Source: Novosphingobium sp. Chol11 (GTDB lineage: Bacteria > Pseudomonadota > Alphaproteobacteria > Sphingomonadales > Sphingomonadaceae). From it: DNA of 64,000 bases. Each line of letters begins with the position of its first letter. The first letter of the stretch is position 1. This document shows positions 9,144 to 17,786 of the stretch, piece after piece. The DNA lies in NCBI RefSeq assembly GCF_900218065.1, contig NZ_OBMU01000001.1:1390650-1454649 (forward strand), given 5' to 3'. The position numbers and the translations under genes were made by a program. A model generated the notes under the pieces. It was not told the origin of the DNA and searched no databases. It worked only from the letters and a program-made list of their open reading frames with translations.

Positions 9144-9824
9144 ATGACTATTGCTCTAAAATTTCCTGACCCAAAGCTTCGCCGTGTCGGCAAACAGTTT
9201 GGCCGCCTTCCCATGCGATGTCAAAGCGGCGTCGCCTTGATGGAGTTCGCCTTATGTTTTCCGATCCTGTTGATCTTGGCATCATCCGGATTTGAACTTT
9301 TCAACTATATGTTGACGGTGAAAAGGGTTGGCGAGTTGGCGGCTATGGTCGCCGATAATGCTTCGCGCATGGGCGCGCAAAGCGCGATCAACAATAAGCC
9401 TGTCAGCGAAGCCGAGATAAACGATGTCTTCATTGGCGCCGATTTACAAGCGACCGGACTAAATCTCGGCCAGAACGGTAAGATCGTCCTTTCGAGTTTG
9501 CAGCAAAACGGCAGTGGCGGTCAGATGATCCAATGGCAGCGCTGCTTCGGCGGAAATGCCTATCATTCTGCTTATGGACCAGAAAAGACGGGCGAAACCG
9601 GAAACAGTTTCGCGGGGATGGGACCAGTTGGGCAGGAAATCAAGGCTGCCTCTGGCACAGCGGTGATGGTTGTCGAAGTCAACTACACTTACAAACGCCT
9701 GATGCCGATCATTTCCCTGCCGCTGAAAGACATCACTGATTTTTCGGTATTCAATGTCCGAGACAGCCGTGATCTTGGCGATCCAAAAAACACCGAAAAC
9801 GTGACGAAATCGATGTGCACTTGA
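9144..9824 (+). CDS. TadE-like pilus-assembly protein
   Basis: A 226-residue protein 10 bases after the previous gene. After a basic N-terminus comes RCQSGVALMEFALCFPILLI, a TadE-type pilin-like transmembrane segment with its conserved Glu, then a periplasmic domain ending in YKRLMPIISLPLKDITDFSVFNVR, a typical TadE C-terminal pattern. Together with the two upstream genes it makes a set of minor pseudopilins. No prepilin peptidase, CpaB/C/E/F or TadB/C gene is in the window, so the secretion machinery must lie elsewhere if the set is functional. It converges on pdhB. Confidence 0.85.
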   Translation: MTIALKFPDPKLRRVGKQFGRLPMRCQSGVALMEFALCFPILLILASSGFELFNYMLTVKRVGELAAMVADNASRMGAQSAINNKPVSEAEINDVFIGADLQATGLNLGQNGKIVLSSLQQNGSGGQMIQWQRCFGGNAYHSAYGPEKTGETGNSFAGMGPVGQEIKAASGTAVMVVEVNYTYKRLMPIISLPLKDITDFSVFNVRDSRDLGDPKNTENVTKSMCT

Positions 9825-9869
9825 AGACTGCGCAGGGAGAATGAAAACACCCTCCCCCGCCTTCCGTTT

Positions 9870-11258
9870 CTATCGATAACACACTTTCTTAACGGCAGTG
9901 ACGACGCGCGCGGCATCGATCAGCGCGGCTTTTTCCAGGTTCGCAGCATAAGGTAACGGTACGTCTTCATTCGTCACGCGCAGAACCGGGGCATCAAGGT
10001 CGTCGAAACCTTTTTCCATCACGACCGCGGCAATCTCCGACGCGATTGAGCAGACCGGCCAGCCTTCTTCGACCACTACGAGGCGATTTGTCTTTTTCAA
10101 GCTGTCGAGCACAGTCGCCGTGTCGAGCGGCCGGAGGGTGCGCAGGTCGATGACCTCCGCTTCGATGCTCTCTCCTGCAAGTTGCTCGGCTGCTTCGAGC
10201 GCGACTCCGACGCCGATCGAATAGCTGACCAGCGTTACATCCTTGCCCTCTCGCATGATGCGGGCCTTGCCGATGGGGAGGACATAGTCGTCCACCTTGG
10301 GCACATCGAAGCTGCGCCCGTAGACCAACTCATTTTCGAGGAAAACCACGGGGTCCTCCGAGCGGATCGCCGCCTTCAGCAACCCCTTGGCGTCCGCAGC
10401 GTCATAAGGGGCGATCACGATCAGGCCGGGAACTGACGCGTACCAGGGACCGTAATTCTGACTATGCTGCGCCGCTACGCGGCTGGCGGCGCCGTTGGGA
10501 CCGCGAAACACGATCGGACAGCGCATCTGGCCGCCGGACATGTAGTTGGTCTTTGCCGCCGAGTTGATGATGTGGTCGATCGCCTGCATGGCGAAGTTGA
10601 ACGTCATGAACTCGATCACGGGACGCAGGCCGCCCATGGCTGCGCCGGTGCCGACGCCTGCAAAGCCATATTCCGTGATCGGCGTATCGATGACGCGCCT
10701 GTCGCCGAATTCCTCGAGAAGGCCCTGAGTGACTTTATATGCGCCCTGATATTCGGCGACTTCCTCACCCATGACGAACACGCGCTCATCGCGGCGCATT
10801 TCTTCGGCCATGGCATCGCGTAGCGCTTCGCGAACGGTGGTCTTCACATATTCCGTGCCTTCGGGAAGGTCGGGATCAGCAACGCTGGCCTTTGCTTCCG
10901 ACGCGAGCTTGGAAGTTCCGCTCTCAGCCTTTTTCGGGGCTTCGGGAGCCGCTTCCGGTTTTGCCGGAGGGGCGCTTTCTTCAGCCTTGGGTGCCGCTGT
11001 GACACGATCGCCACCCTCGCCGGCCATCGTCGCGATGACGGTGCCTACCTTCACGCCTTCCGTCCCTTCAGGAATGACGATCGCGCCGATCTTTCCTTCA
11101 TCGACCGCTTCAAATTCCATCGTCGCTTTGTCCGTTTCAATCTCGGCAAGAATGTCGCCGGAACGGACTTCGTCGCCTTCCTTGACGAGCCACTTGGCCA
11201 GCGTGCCTTCCTCCATGGTGGGGGACAGTGCCGGCATCTTGATTTCGATACCCATCAA
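9870..11258 (-). CDS. pdhB: Pyruvate dehydrogenase E1 component, beta subunit (lipoyl-domain fused)
   Basis: A 462-residue protein. Residues 1-80 form a lipoyl domain ([20 protein letters not shown], with the lipoylated lysine in ETDKATMEF). An Ala/Pro/Glu-rich linker runs to about 130, then the transketolase-like E1 beta domain begins at [17 protein letters not shown] and includes GMGEE-like [15 protein letters not shown] and [20 protein letters not shown]. With PdhA it decarboxylates pyruvate and reductively acetylates E2 lipoyl groups. A lipoyl domain on E1 beta rather than only on E2 is a known alphaproteobacterial arrangement. It overlaps pdhA by four bases, so the two are translationally coupled; E2 and E3 are not in view. 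Confidence 0.95.
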   Translation of the reverse strand: MMGIEIKMPALSPTMEEGTLAKWLVKEGDEVRSGDILAEIETDKATMEFEAVDEGKIGAIVIPEGTEGVKVGTVIATMAGEGGDRVTAAPKAEESAPPAKPEAAPEAPKKAESGTSKLASEAKASVADPDLPEGTEYVKTTVREALRDAMAEEMRRDERVFVMGEEVAEYQGAYKVTQGLLEEFGDRRVIDTPITEYGFAGVGTGAAMGGLRPVIEFMTFNFAMQAIDHIINSAAKTNYMSGGQMRCPIVFRGPNGAASRVAAQHSQNYGPWYASVPGLIVIAPYDAADAKGLLKAAIRSEDPVVFLENELVYGRSFDVPKVDDYVLPIGKARIMREGKDVTLVSYSIGVGVALEAAEQLAGESIEAEVIDLRTLRPLDTATVLDSLKKTNRLVVVEEGWPVCSIASEIAAVVMEKGFDDLDAPVLRVTNEDVPLPYAANLEKAALIDAARVVTAVKKVCYR

Positions 11259-12328
11259 TATTGCTCCACCAGCACGTCGGTATAGAGTTCGGCCATGTCC
11301 GGCTCGGGCGAGGTTTCAGCGAAGTCTGCCGCCTCGCTCACGACCTTCCGAATGTCCTGATCGATCTTCTTGAGTTCGTCTTCACTCACGCCGGCATCGG
11401 CCAGATATTTCTTCACGCCCTCGATCGGGTCCGACTTGTCACGCATCGCCTGCACTTCCTCGCGCGAGCGGTACTTGGCAGGATCGGACATGGAGTGGCC
11501 GCGATAGCGATAGGTTTTCATCTCGAGCAGGATCGGGCCATTGCCGCCCTGCACCCACTTAAGTGCTTCCTCCGTGGCGCCGCGGACCGCCAGCACATCC
11601 ATGCCGTTGACCTGAATGCCCGGAATGCGGAAACTCTCACCGCGACGATAGAGCTGATCTTCGGCCGAAGAGCGATTGACGCTCGTGCCCATGGCATACT
11701 GGTTGTTCTCGATCACGAAGATGATCGGCAGCTTCCATAGCTCGGCCATGTTGAAGCTTTCGTAGACCTGGCCCTGGTTGGCGGCGCCGTCGCCGAAATA
11801 GGCGACGCAGACGCCGCCATCTCCATTATATTTATGCGCAAAGCCAAGGCCTGCGCCGAGCGAAACCTGAGCGCCGACGATGCCGTGGCCGCCAAAGAAT
11901 TTATGTTCGACGCTGAACATGTGCATCGAACCGCCCTTGCCCCGGGAAATGCCAGCTTCCCGACCCGTCAATTCAGCCATGATGACATTGGGATCAATCC
12001 CATAGGCGAGCATATGGCCATGATCGCGATAGCCGGTGATAACGCTGTCTTTGCCAGGCTGAAGCGCGGATTGGATGCCCACCGCGACAGCTTCCTGACC
12101 GATATAGAGGTGGCAAAAACCGCCAATCAGGCCGAGACCATAGAGTTGGCCTGCCTTTTCCTCGAAACGGCGAATGAGGACCATCTGCCGATAGAATTCC
12201 AGCAACTCTTCCTTCGTGGCCTTGTAATCCGAAGGAGTTTCGGGGCGAGGCCGGTTGTGATCCGCGCTGGCAGGGCTTTGCGCCTTTGCCTTTGCGCGCG
12301 AAGGACGCGGCGTCGTTGGTTTCGCCAA
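11255..12328 (-). CDS. pdhA: Pyruvate dehydrogenase E1 component, alpha subunit
   Basis: A 357-residue thiamine-diphosphate-dependent E1 alpha subunit. After a Lys/Ala/Pro-rich N-terminal 40 residues comes [20 protein letters not shown], then the cofactor motif [19 protein letters not shown] with downstream [13 protein letters not shown], and the loop [19 protein letters not shown] with its conserved regulatory-site serines. It forms an alpha2beta2 tetramer with PdhB and feeds acetyl-CoA into the TCA cycle. Its stop overlaps the pdhB start (four bases), making a pdhA-pdhB operon. An FtsB-like gene lies about 110 bases upstream on the same strand. Confidence 0.95.
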   Translation of the reverse strand: MAKPTTPRPSRAKAKAQSPASADHNRPRPETPSDYKATKEELLEFYRQMVLIRRFEEKAGQLYGLGLIGGFCHLYIGQEAVAVGIQSALQPGKDSVITGYRDHGHMLAYGIDPNVIMAELTGREAGISRGKGGSMHMFSVEHKFFGGHGIVGAQVSLGAGLGFAHKYNGDGGVCVAYFGDGAANQGQVYESFNMAELWKLPIIFVIENNQYAMGTSVNRSSAEDQLYRRGESFRIPGIQVNGMDVLAVRGATEEALKWVQGGNGPILLEMKTYRYRGHSMSDPAKYRSREEVQAMRDKSDPIEGVKKYLADAGVSEDELKKIDQDIRKVVSEAADFAETSPEPDMAELYTDVLVEQY

Positions 12329-12438
12329 GGCTCTTATCCTTTTGCCTGGTGATGGATGGAAGGAAGCCCGATATAGCGACAGACATGCCCGGATTGCAAC
12401 GCCGCAGCCCGCCTAATAACGCCCTGAAGCGGCGCGAC

Positions 12439-12750
12439 TCAGTTGAGCGGCACGATCACTTCGTCATGATGGATCACGCCGAGCTGCCGACGGATCAATT
12501 CATCGCTAAGATCAGGATCTACACGGCGCGGGTTGAGCAGGTCGACGCGGTTGCGAAGCTCATGCCGCTGCGCTTCGACAGATCGAAGTTCGCCTTGGGC
12601 GCGATGAAGCTGCCGGGAGTAATCGCCCCAGGCAAGAACACCGTTTGAACCAAGCACGACATATCCGGCAAAGAAAAGCAGCAGCAGGACAGCGATAGCA
12701 GGCCCGAACGCCGAAAATAACAACATGCGGAGCTTCGCGATGTGCGCCAT
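12439..12750 (-). CDS. ftsB: Septum formation initiator protein (FtsB/DivIC family)
   Basis: A 103-residue bitopic membrane protein: a short cytoplasmic N-terminus, one transmembrane helix (FGPAIAVLLLLFFAGYVVLG), then a predicted periplasmic coiled coil (RQLHRAQGELRSVEAQRHEL) and the DPDLSDELIRRQLGVIHHDEVIV segment typical of FtsB/DivIC. In E. coli FtsB joins FtsL and FtsQ in the divisome. It lies 76 bases downstream of eno on the same strand, the eno-ftsB order found across proteobacteria, with a strong inverted repeat in the gap. Confidence 0.88.
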   Translation of the reverse strand: MAHIAKLRMLLFSAFGPAIAVLLLLFFAGYVVLGSNGVLAWGDYSRQLHRAQGELRSVEAQRHELRNRVDLLNPRRVDPDLSDELIRRQLGVIHHDEVIVPLN

Positions 12751-12775
12751 GGAACAGTTGAATCACAGGCCGGAG

Positions 12776-12811
12776 CCGGCCGCAAGAAAAAACTCGTTAA
12801 CTTGCGGCCGG
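12776..12811 (-). terminator. 11-bp inverted repeat between eno and ftsB
   Basis: CCGGCCGCAAG (12776-12786) and CTTGCGGCCGG (12801-12811) are perfect reverse complements around a 14-base loop. On the transcribed (minus) strand the loop carries TTTTTT, and a second small palindrome (GGCCGG/CCGGCC, 12769-12782) overlaps the distal arm. The T-run lies inside the loop rather than after the stem, so this is not a textbook terminator; attenuation, mRNA stability or protein binding are alternatives. Confidence 0.5.
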
Positions 12812-12826
12812 TAGTTGAAATAAAGG

Positions 12827-14206
<1,380 letters not shown>

Positions 14207-14308
14207 TCAAATTAGTAACGGCAACGGAACTGTGTGCCGCCGCGAGCATTGAGGACGCATATCCGATCGCCCGCAACGCGACCCATAATATCTGAGGAGA
14301 CTAGGACG

Positions 14309-14899
14309 ATGGCCGACACCCCGGAAACCCCGCCCACCAAGCGTACGAAGAAGGCCGCACCTGCTGAGCCGGCCAAGGGCGCACCGGTCGCGACCCGTGA
14401 AGTGACACCGACCGCGCCGATCAAAACGGCGGCCACGAAGCCGGGAAATGGCGCTGCGTCCCATGGCTGGGCCGCGCAGATCGCACCGCTGAAGGAGCAG
14501 GCGGAAAAGGCCGCTCGTACAGCAGCCGACAAACTTAACAGCGTGGATTGGAAAACGCATATCGACCCGTTGAAAGACCAGGCCACGAAGACTGCGCTCT
14601 CGGCAGCTGGCGTTGCCAAGGACAAGACCGGCACGGCTATGCAAAGCCTGGCGAAGCTGATCACGGACACTGCCGGGACCGTCGATGCGAAGCTTGGCCC
14701 CCAATATGGCGACTATGCCCGACAGGCGGCCGAAGCGGTGGCTGGGGCAGCCGACACGCTGGATAGCAAGGACGTCGACCAGCTGATGGCCGAAGCCAAG
14801 GATTTCGTGCGCAAGAGCCCTGCGGTTGCGATCGGCGCGGCGGCAGTCGTCGGCTTTGTGCTGATGCGGCTCGCCAAAGGGTCTGACGACAAGGCTTGA
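14309..14899 (+). CDS. DUF883/ElaB-YqjD-like membrane-anchored protein
   Basis: About 196 residues. The N-terminal 50 residues are Lys/Ala/Pro/Thr-rich and disordered-looking (TPPTKRTKKAAPAEPA). A long amphipathic helical region follows (PLKEQAEKAARTAADKLNS, then a second similar PLKDQATKTAL unit). The C-terminus has AKDFVRKSPAVAIGAAAVVGF, a single hydrophobic helix of the kind that ends DUF883 (ElaB/YqjD/YgaM) proteins, which sit in the inner membrane and associate with ribosomes in E. coli. Assignment rests on this architecture, not a strong motif. GAGGAGA lies 9 bases before the ATG. It starts a run of small genes with overlapping stops and starts. Confidence 0.65.
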   Translation: MADTPETPPTKRTKKAAPAEPAKGAPVATREVTPTAPIKTAATKPGNGAASHGWAAQIAPLKEQAEKAARTAADKLNSVDWKTHIDPLKDQATKTALSAAGVAKDKTGTAMQSLAKLITDTAGTVDAKLGPQYGDYARQAAEAVAGAADTLDSKDVDQLMAEAKDFVRKSPAVAIGAAAVVGFVLMRLAKGSDDKA

Positions 14900-14952
14900 G
14901 CATAGCATATCGACAATCACGCCAGAGCCCCGACGCTGGGGCGGAGGGGCTT

Positions 14953-15333
14953 TTGACTGAAGAACCAAGCCTGGTAGCCGCGCCTCCCGACGCCGAATAT
15001 GAGCAGCAGCAGGACAGCGTCCGCGCGGCTTTCACCAAATTATACACCGACGGGCGCGCTTATGCCGACGCGGAAATCGAGCGGCAAAAGCTGCGGGCGG
15101 GCATCGCGGGGGCTGGCATACGCGACGCCACGATCTTCGCGGTAGCCGGTTTCATGCTCAGCTTTGCAGGGCTGATCGCCTTTCTGGTGGGGATGGTTCT
15201 GACGTTGAGCCCCCGGCTCGGCGCCGGCTGGGCGGCAGTGGTAGTGCTGGGATCAACCTTGCTCTTGACGCTCCTGCTGCTGCTGCTTGCCAAAGCCCGG
15301 ATTTCGCGAATGCGGAGGGCCATCAAGCCATGA
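14953..15333 (+). CDS. Phage-holin-family (DUF1469-like) membrane protein
   Basis: About 126 residues with two adjacent transmembrane helices (IFAVAGFMLSFAGLIAFLVG and WAAVVVLGSTLLLTLLLLLL) joined by a short loop, a basic C-terminus and an amphipathic N-terminal half. This is the pattern of the Phage_holin_3_6/DUF1469 family, common in proteobacterial chromosomes next to DUF883 genes and not a sign of prophage. I favour the TTG at 14953 because GGAGGGG lies just upstream. A longer version starting at the TTG at 14896 would overlap the previous stop codon. It overlaps the next gene by four bases. Confidence 0.7.
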   Translation: MTEEPSLVAAPPDAEYEQQQDSVRAAFTKLYTDGRAYADAEIERQKLRAGIAGAGIRDATIFAVAGFMLSFAGLIAFLVGMVLTLSPRLGAGWAAVVVLGSTLLLTLLLLLLAKARISRMRRAIKP

Positions 15334-15653
15334 ATGGAACTGAACAATACCGCCTGGCCACCGCGAGAGCCGAGCAGAAGAAGATGCGGTTCCTGGCCAG
15401 CGTTTCAGCGGCGAAGGAACGCGTGAAACCTGGCCGGCTGAAGCGGGATATCAAGGAGAAGGCTGCAAGCGGCATCCACAATGGACGCGCTTATGTCACC
15501 GGCAAAGTGAAGCAGCAGCCGGTTGCAGTTGGAGCGACTGCCACTGCTATTCTGATTTACCTCTTCCGCCGCCCCATTTCGGCACTTTTCAAACGGACAT
15601 ACGTTCGGATTACTAATCGTAACCCGGAGAGAGCGGAGACTGACGATGGCTGA
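15330..15653 (+). CDS. Small basic single-span membrane protein of unknown function
   Basis: A 107-residue protein whose ATG overlaps the previous stop (ATGA). It is very basic (AKERVKPGRLKRDIKEKA), with one moderately hydrophobic segment (QQPVAVGATATAILIYLF) followed by RRPISALFKRTYVRITNR. I recognise no family with confidence. The organisation (amphipathic basic helix, then QPVAVGA and one membrane span) resembles the ends of its two DUF883-like neighbours, so it is probably part of the same complex or stress-response set. It overlaps the next gene by eight bases. Confidence 0.7.
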   Translation: MNGTEQYRLATARAEQKKMRFLASVSAAKERVKPGRLKRDIKEKAASGIHNGRAYVTGKVKQQPVAVGATATAILIYLFRRPISALFKRTYVRITNRNPERAETDDG

Positions 15654-16233
15654 CATTCAAGCTCAGATCGCGCGCGTGCGCGACGCAGCGAACGACATTG
15701 CCGGAACGGCGACTGACAAGTTTCGTGACACAACAGGAAAAGCGAGAGACAATGCTGCGGAGTTGATCCAGACCGGCCGCGATCGCGCTGGCGACGCCTA
15801 CAGCGACGTGCGCGACCGGACTCAACGCGTCGCAGTTCGTGCAAACGAGATCGTTCAGGAACATCCTGTTGCGGCGGTCGCTGGCGCGGTAGCCGCCGGG
15901 GCAATCGTCGCATGGATGTTCCCGAAGAGCCGCACGGTCATGAAGGCGCTTCCGGGCCTTGCTGTTACGGCGGGAAGCCGTGTCGTGGAAGCAGCTCTTG
16001 CTGCGAGCGCAGCAGCTGCACAAGGTGCGGAGAACATCAAATCGAGTGCGAGCGAAGCGCTTCACAGCGCGCAAGACAGCGCGAGCAAGACCGCCGCATC
16101 GGCTCGCGATGCGGCTGCTTCAGCCGACATCAGCGGCACGGCATCTCGGGTGGCCGATGACTTCGTGGCGCTGGTTACCAGCAAGATCGATGCGGTCAGC
16201 GACGCATTGAAGGCGCGCTTGCCGAAACGGTAA
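15646..16233 (+). CDS. DUF883-like amphipathic membrane-associated protein
   Basis: A 195-residue protein. The first 75 residues form an Ala/Arg/Asp-rich amphipathic helix (RVRDAANDIAGTATDKFRDT), followed by EHPVAAVAGAVAAGAIVAWM, a weak membrane span preceded by the E-H/K-P-V/A pattern seen in DUF883 proteins. A second long Ala/Ser-rich helical tail carries repeating ASxA patterns (AHSAQDSASKTAASARDAA-like), as in apolipoprotein-like or LEA-like sequences. Membrane shaping or stress protection is a guess. It ends the compact four-gene cluster begun at 14309. Confidence 0.7.
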   Translation: MADIQAQIARVRDAANDIAGTATDKFRDTTGKARDNAAELIQTGRDRAGDAYSDVRDRTQRVAVRANEIVQEHPVAAVAGAVAAGAIVAWMFPKSRTVMKALPGLAVTAGSRVVEAALAASAAAAQGAENIKSSASEALHSAQDSASKTAASARDAAASADISGTASRVADDFVALVTSKIDAVSDALKARLPKR

Positions 16234-16335
16234 TTGCCTGGCCCTAGAAAGCACGCCGACCTATGTGACGAAACCTTGGACAGGAGTGGCGCCGTTGCTA
16301 AAGTGCCGCTCCTTCCTTGGGAGACACGAAACATC

Positions 16336-16557
16336 ATGAGCAAACTCCACCTCGTTATGGGCGGGCGCGTCAAAGATCCTCAGACGCTGGAATTTGAAGA
16401 TTTGGGCTCGATCGACGTAGTTGGAGTCTTCCCGGATTATGCATCGGCTGAAAATGCATGGCGTGGCGCCGCGCAGCGCACGGTGGATGACGCAGAGATG
16501 CGTTATGTGATCGTTCACCTGCACCGGCTGCTCGAACCGGAACTGCCGCAGGCCTGA
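16336..16557 (+). CDS. DUF4170 domain protein
   Basis: A 73-residue protein starting MSKLHLVMGGRVKDP, with FEDLGSIDVVGVFPDYASAE and WRGAAQRTVDDAEMRYVIVH, the whole of the alphaproteobacterial DUF4170 family. Function is unknown. I chose the ATG at 16336 over a longer frame from 16234 because the family begins at MSKLHLV. It lies 102 bases after the small-membrane-protein cluster and converges, with a 4-base gap, on the rhomboid gene. Confidence 0.85.
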   Translation: MSKLHLVMGGRVKDPQTLEFEDLGSIDVVGVFPDYASAENAWRGAAQRTVDDAEMRYVIVHLHRLLEPELPQA

Positions 16558-16561
16558 GCGT

Positions 16562-17224
16562 TCAAACCAGAGGCTTGGGGCCCTTGCGAAATCGCCAGAG
16601 GAGCAAGGGCCGCGTCAGAACGAGGCCTGCGAGGAACCCCCCGATATGAGCGGCGATCGCGATCTGTCCCAGATCGCCCAATCCGCCACGCGCGGACGCT
16701 AGGCCAATCATCAGCTGGAGAATGATCCAGCCTGCGGCGAGCCACATGATGCGCAGGAAATTGGCGGAAAATGGACCGATGCGCCGAACAGCGCGCTGGC
16801 CGTAGAGCAGCGCATAGGTCGCGAGAATTGCCGATATGGCGCCGCTTGCACCTACCATAGGGTTGGGAGAAGCAGGACCGAAGACCCATTGCAGCAAAGC
16901 CGCGCCATAGGCTCCTGCAACATAGAGGATCAGCACCGCTCTCTTTTGCAACACCTGCTCAACCTGGCGCCCGCAAAAGACCAGCATCAGCAAATTGAAA
17001 CCGATGTGCAGCCAACCGGCATGTATCAGAGTGCAACTGAGTGGCGTCAGCCAAGCGGGCACCGCATCCGCGCCTGCAAGAAGCTGAGGATCACCGATGC
17101 GAGCGGGAATAAATCCCCCAAGGATGGCGGCCGTGTCTACCTGACCTGTGAACAGCAGCAACAGAAACGCGGCGAACGTTATCGCCGCGATCCCATCAGT
17201 CATACGGCCAGATGGCAGCTTCAC
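16562..17224 (-). CDS. Rhomboid family intramembrane serine protease
   Basis: A 220-residue polytopic membrane protein with the rhomboid core: LSCTLIHAGWLHIGFNLLML (the H-x2-x3-H-x3-N type signature), the catalytic serine in VGASGAISAIL, and the catalytic histidine in IAAHIGGFLAGLVL. About six transmembrane segments can be counted. Rhomboids cut transmembrane substrates within the bilayer; the substrate here is unknown. The GTG start at 17224 lies 5 bases after the greA stop, so it is probably read as the last gene of the car-greA unit; an internal ATG at 17203 is an alternative start. Confidence 0.9.
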   Translation of the reverse strand: MKLPSGRMTDGIAAITFAAFLLLLFTGQVDTAAILGGFIPARIGDPQLLAGADAVPAWLTPLSCTLIHAGWLHIGFNLLMLVFCGRQVEQVLQKRAVLILYVAGAYGAALLQWVFGPASPNPMVGASGAISAILATYALLYGQRAVRRIGPFSANFLRIMWLAAGWIILQLMIGLASARGGLGDLGQIAIAAHIGGFLAGLVLTRPLLLWRFRKGPKPLV

Positions 17225-17229
17225 TGGCT

Positions 17230-17706
17230 TTAGATGAATTCGATCTTGTCGATGAGGTAGAATTTGTCGCCGGAGGGAACCGACACTTCAACCTCTTCGC
17301 CGACCTGGCGGCTGATGAGCGCGCGGCCAAGCGGGCTGTTATAGCTGATCATGCCAAGCTTTGCGTCTGCCTCCGCCTGGCCGACGATCTGATATTTGAC
17401 CGGCTTGTCGTCCTCATCAAGCAGCGTCACGGTGGCACCGAACACGACCTTGTCCCCGGACAGCGTCTTGGGATCGATGATCTGGGCACGCGACAGCTTG
17501 TCCTCTAGGTCCGCGATCGTCGCTTCGACCTGACCCTGCCGCTCCTTCGCCGCGTGATATTCGGCGTTTTCGGACAAATCGCCATGCGCGCGAGCTTCCT
17601 CGATGGCGTCCACGATCAAAGGCCGTTCGGCCTTCAGTTCGCGGAGCTGCTCATTGAGCTTGTCATAGCCCATCTGCAGCATCGGCATCTTCTCGACGGT
17701 CGCCAT
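17230..17706 (-). CDS. greA: Transcription elongation factor GreA
   Basis: A 158-residue factor that restarts backtracked RNA polymerase by stimulating transcript cleavage. It starts at [20 protein letters not shown]; the coiled-coil tip is intact ([20 protein letters not shown]), carrying the acidic DLSENAEY residues that reach the polymerase active site. The C-terminal FKBP-like domain contains [20 protein letters not shown] and [20 protein letters not shown]. It follows carB by 80 bases on the same strand, a conserved alphaproteobacterial order, and is followed closely by rhomboid. Confidence 0.96.
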   Translation of the reverse strand: MATVEKMPMLQMGYDKLNEQLRELKAERPLIVDAIEEARAHGDLSENAEYHAAKERQGQVEATIADLEDKLSRAQIIDPKTLSGDKVVFGATVTLLDEDDKPVKYQIVGQAEADAKLGMISYNSPLGRALISRQVGEEVEVSVPSGDKFYLIDKIEFI

Positions 17707-17786
17707 TCTTGCAAATCCTTCGTCAAAACTTCCCTTTGGCGGCTCCAACTCGGAGCCACCCGCAGCGTGCTTCCTTGTGCAGGGGA

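Noticed and set aside
14953-15333. Holin-family gene as evidence of a prophage
   Set aside because: No phage structural, lysis or integrase gene is nearby; this holin-like family is common in chromosomes beside DUF883 genes.
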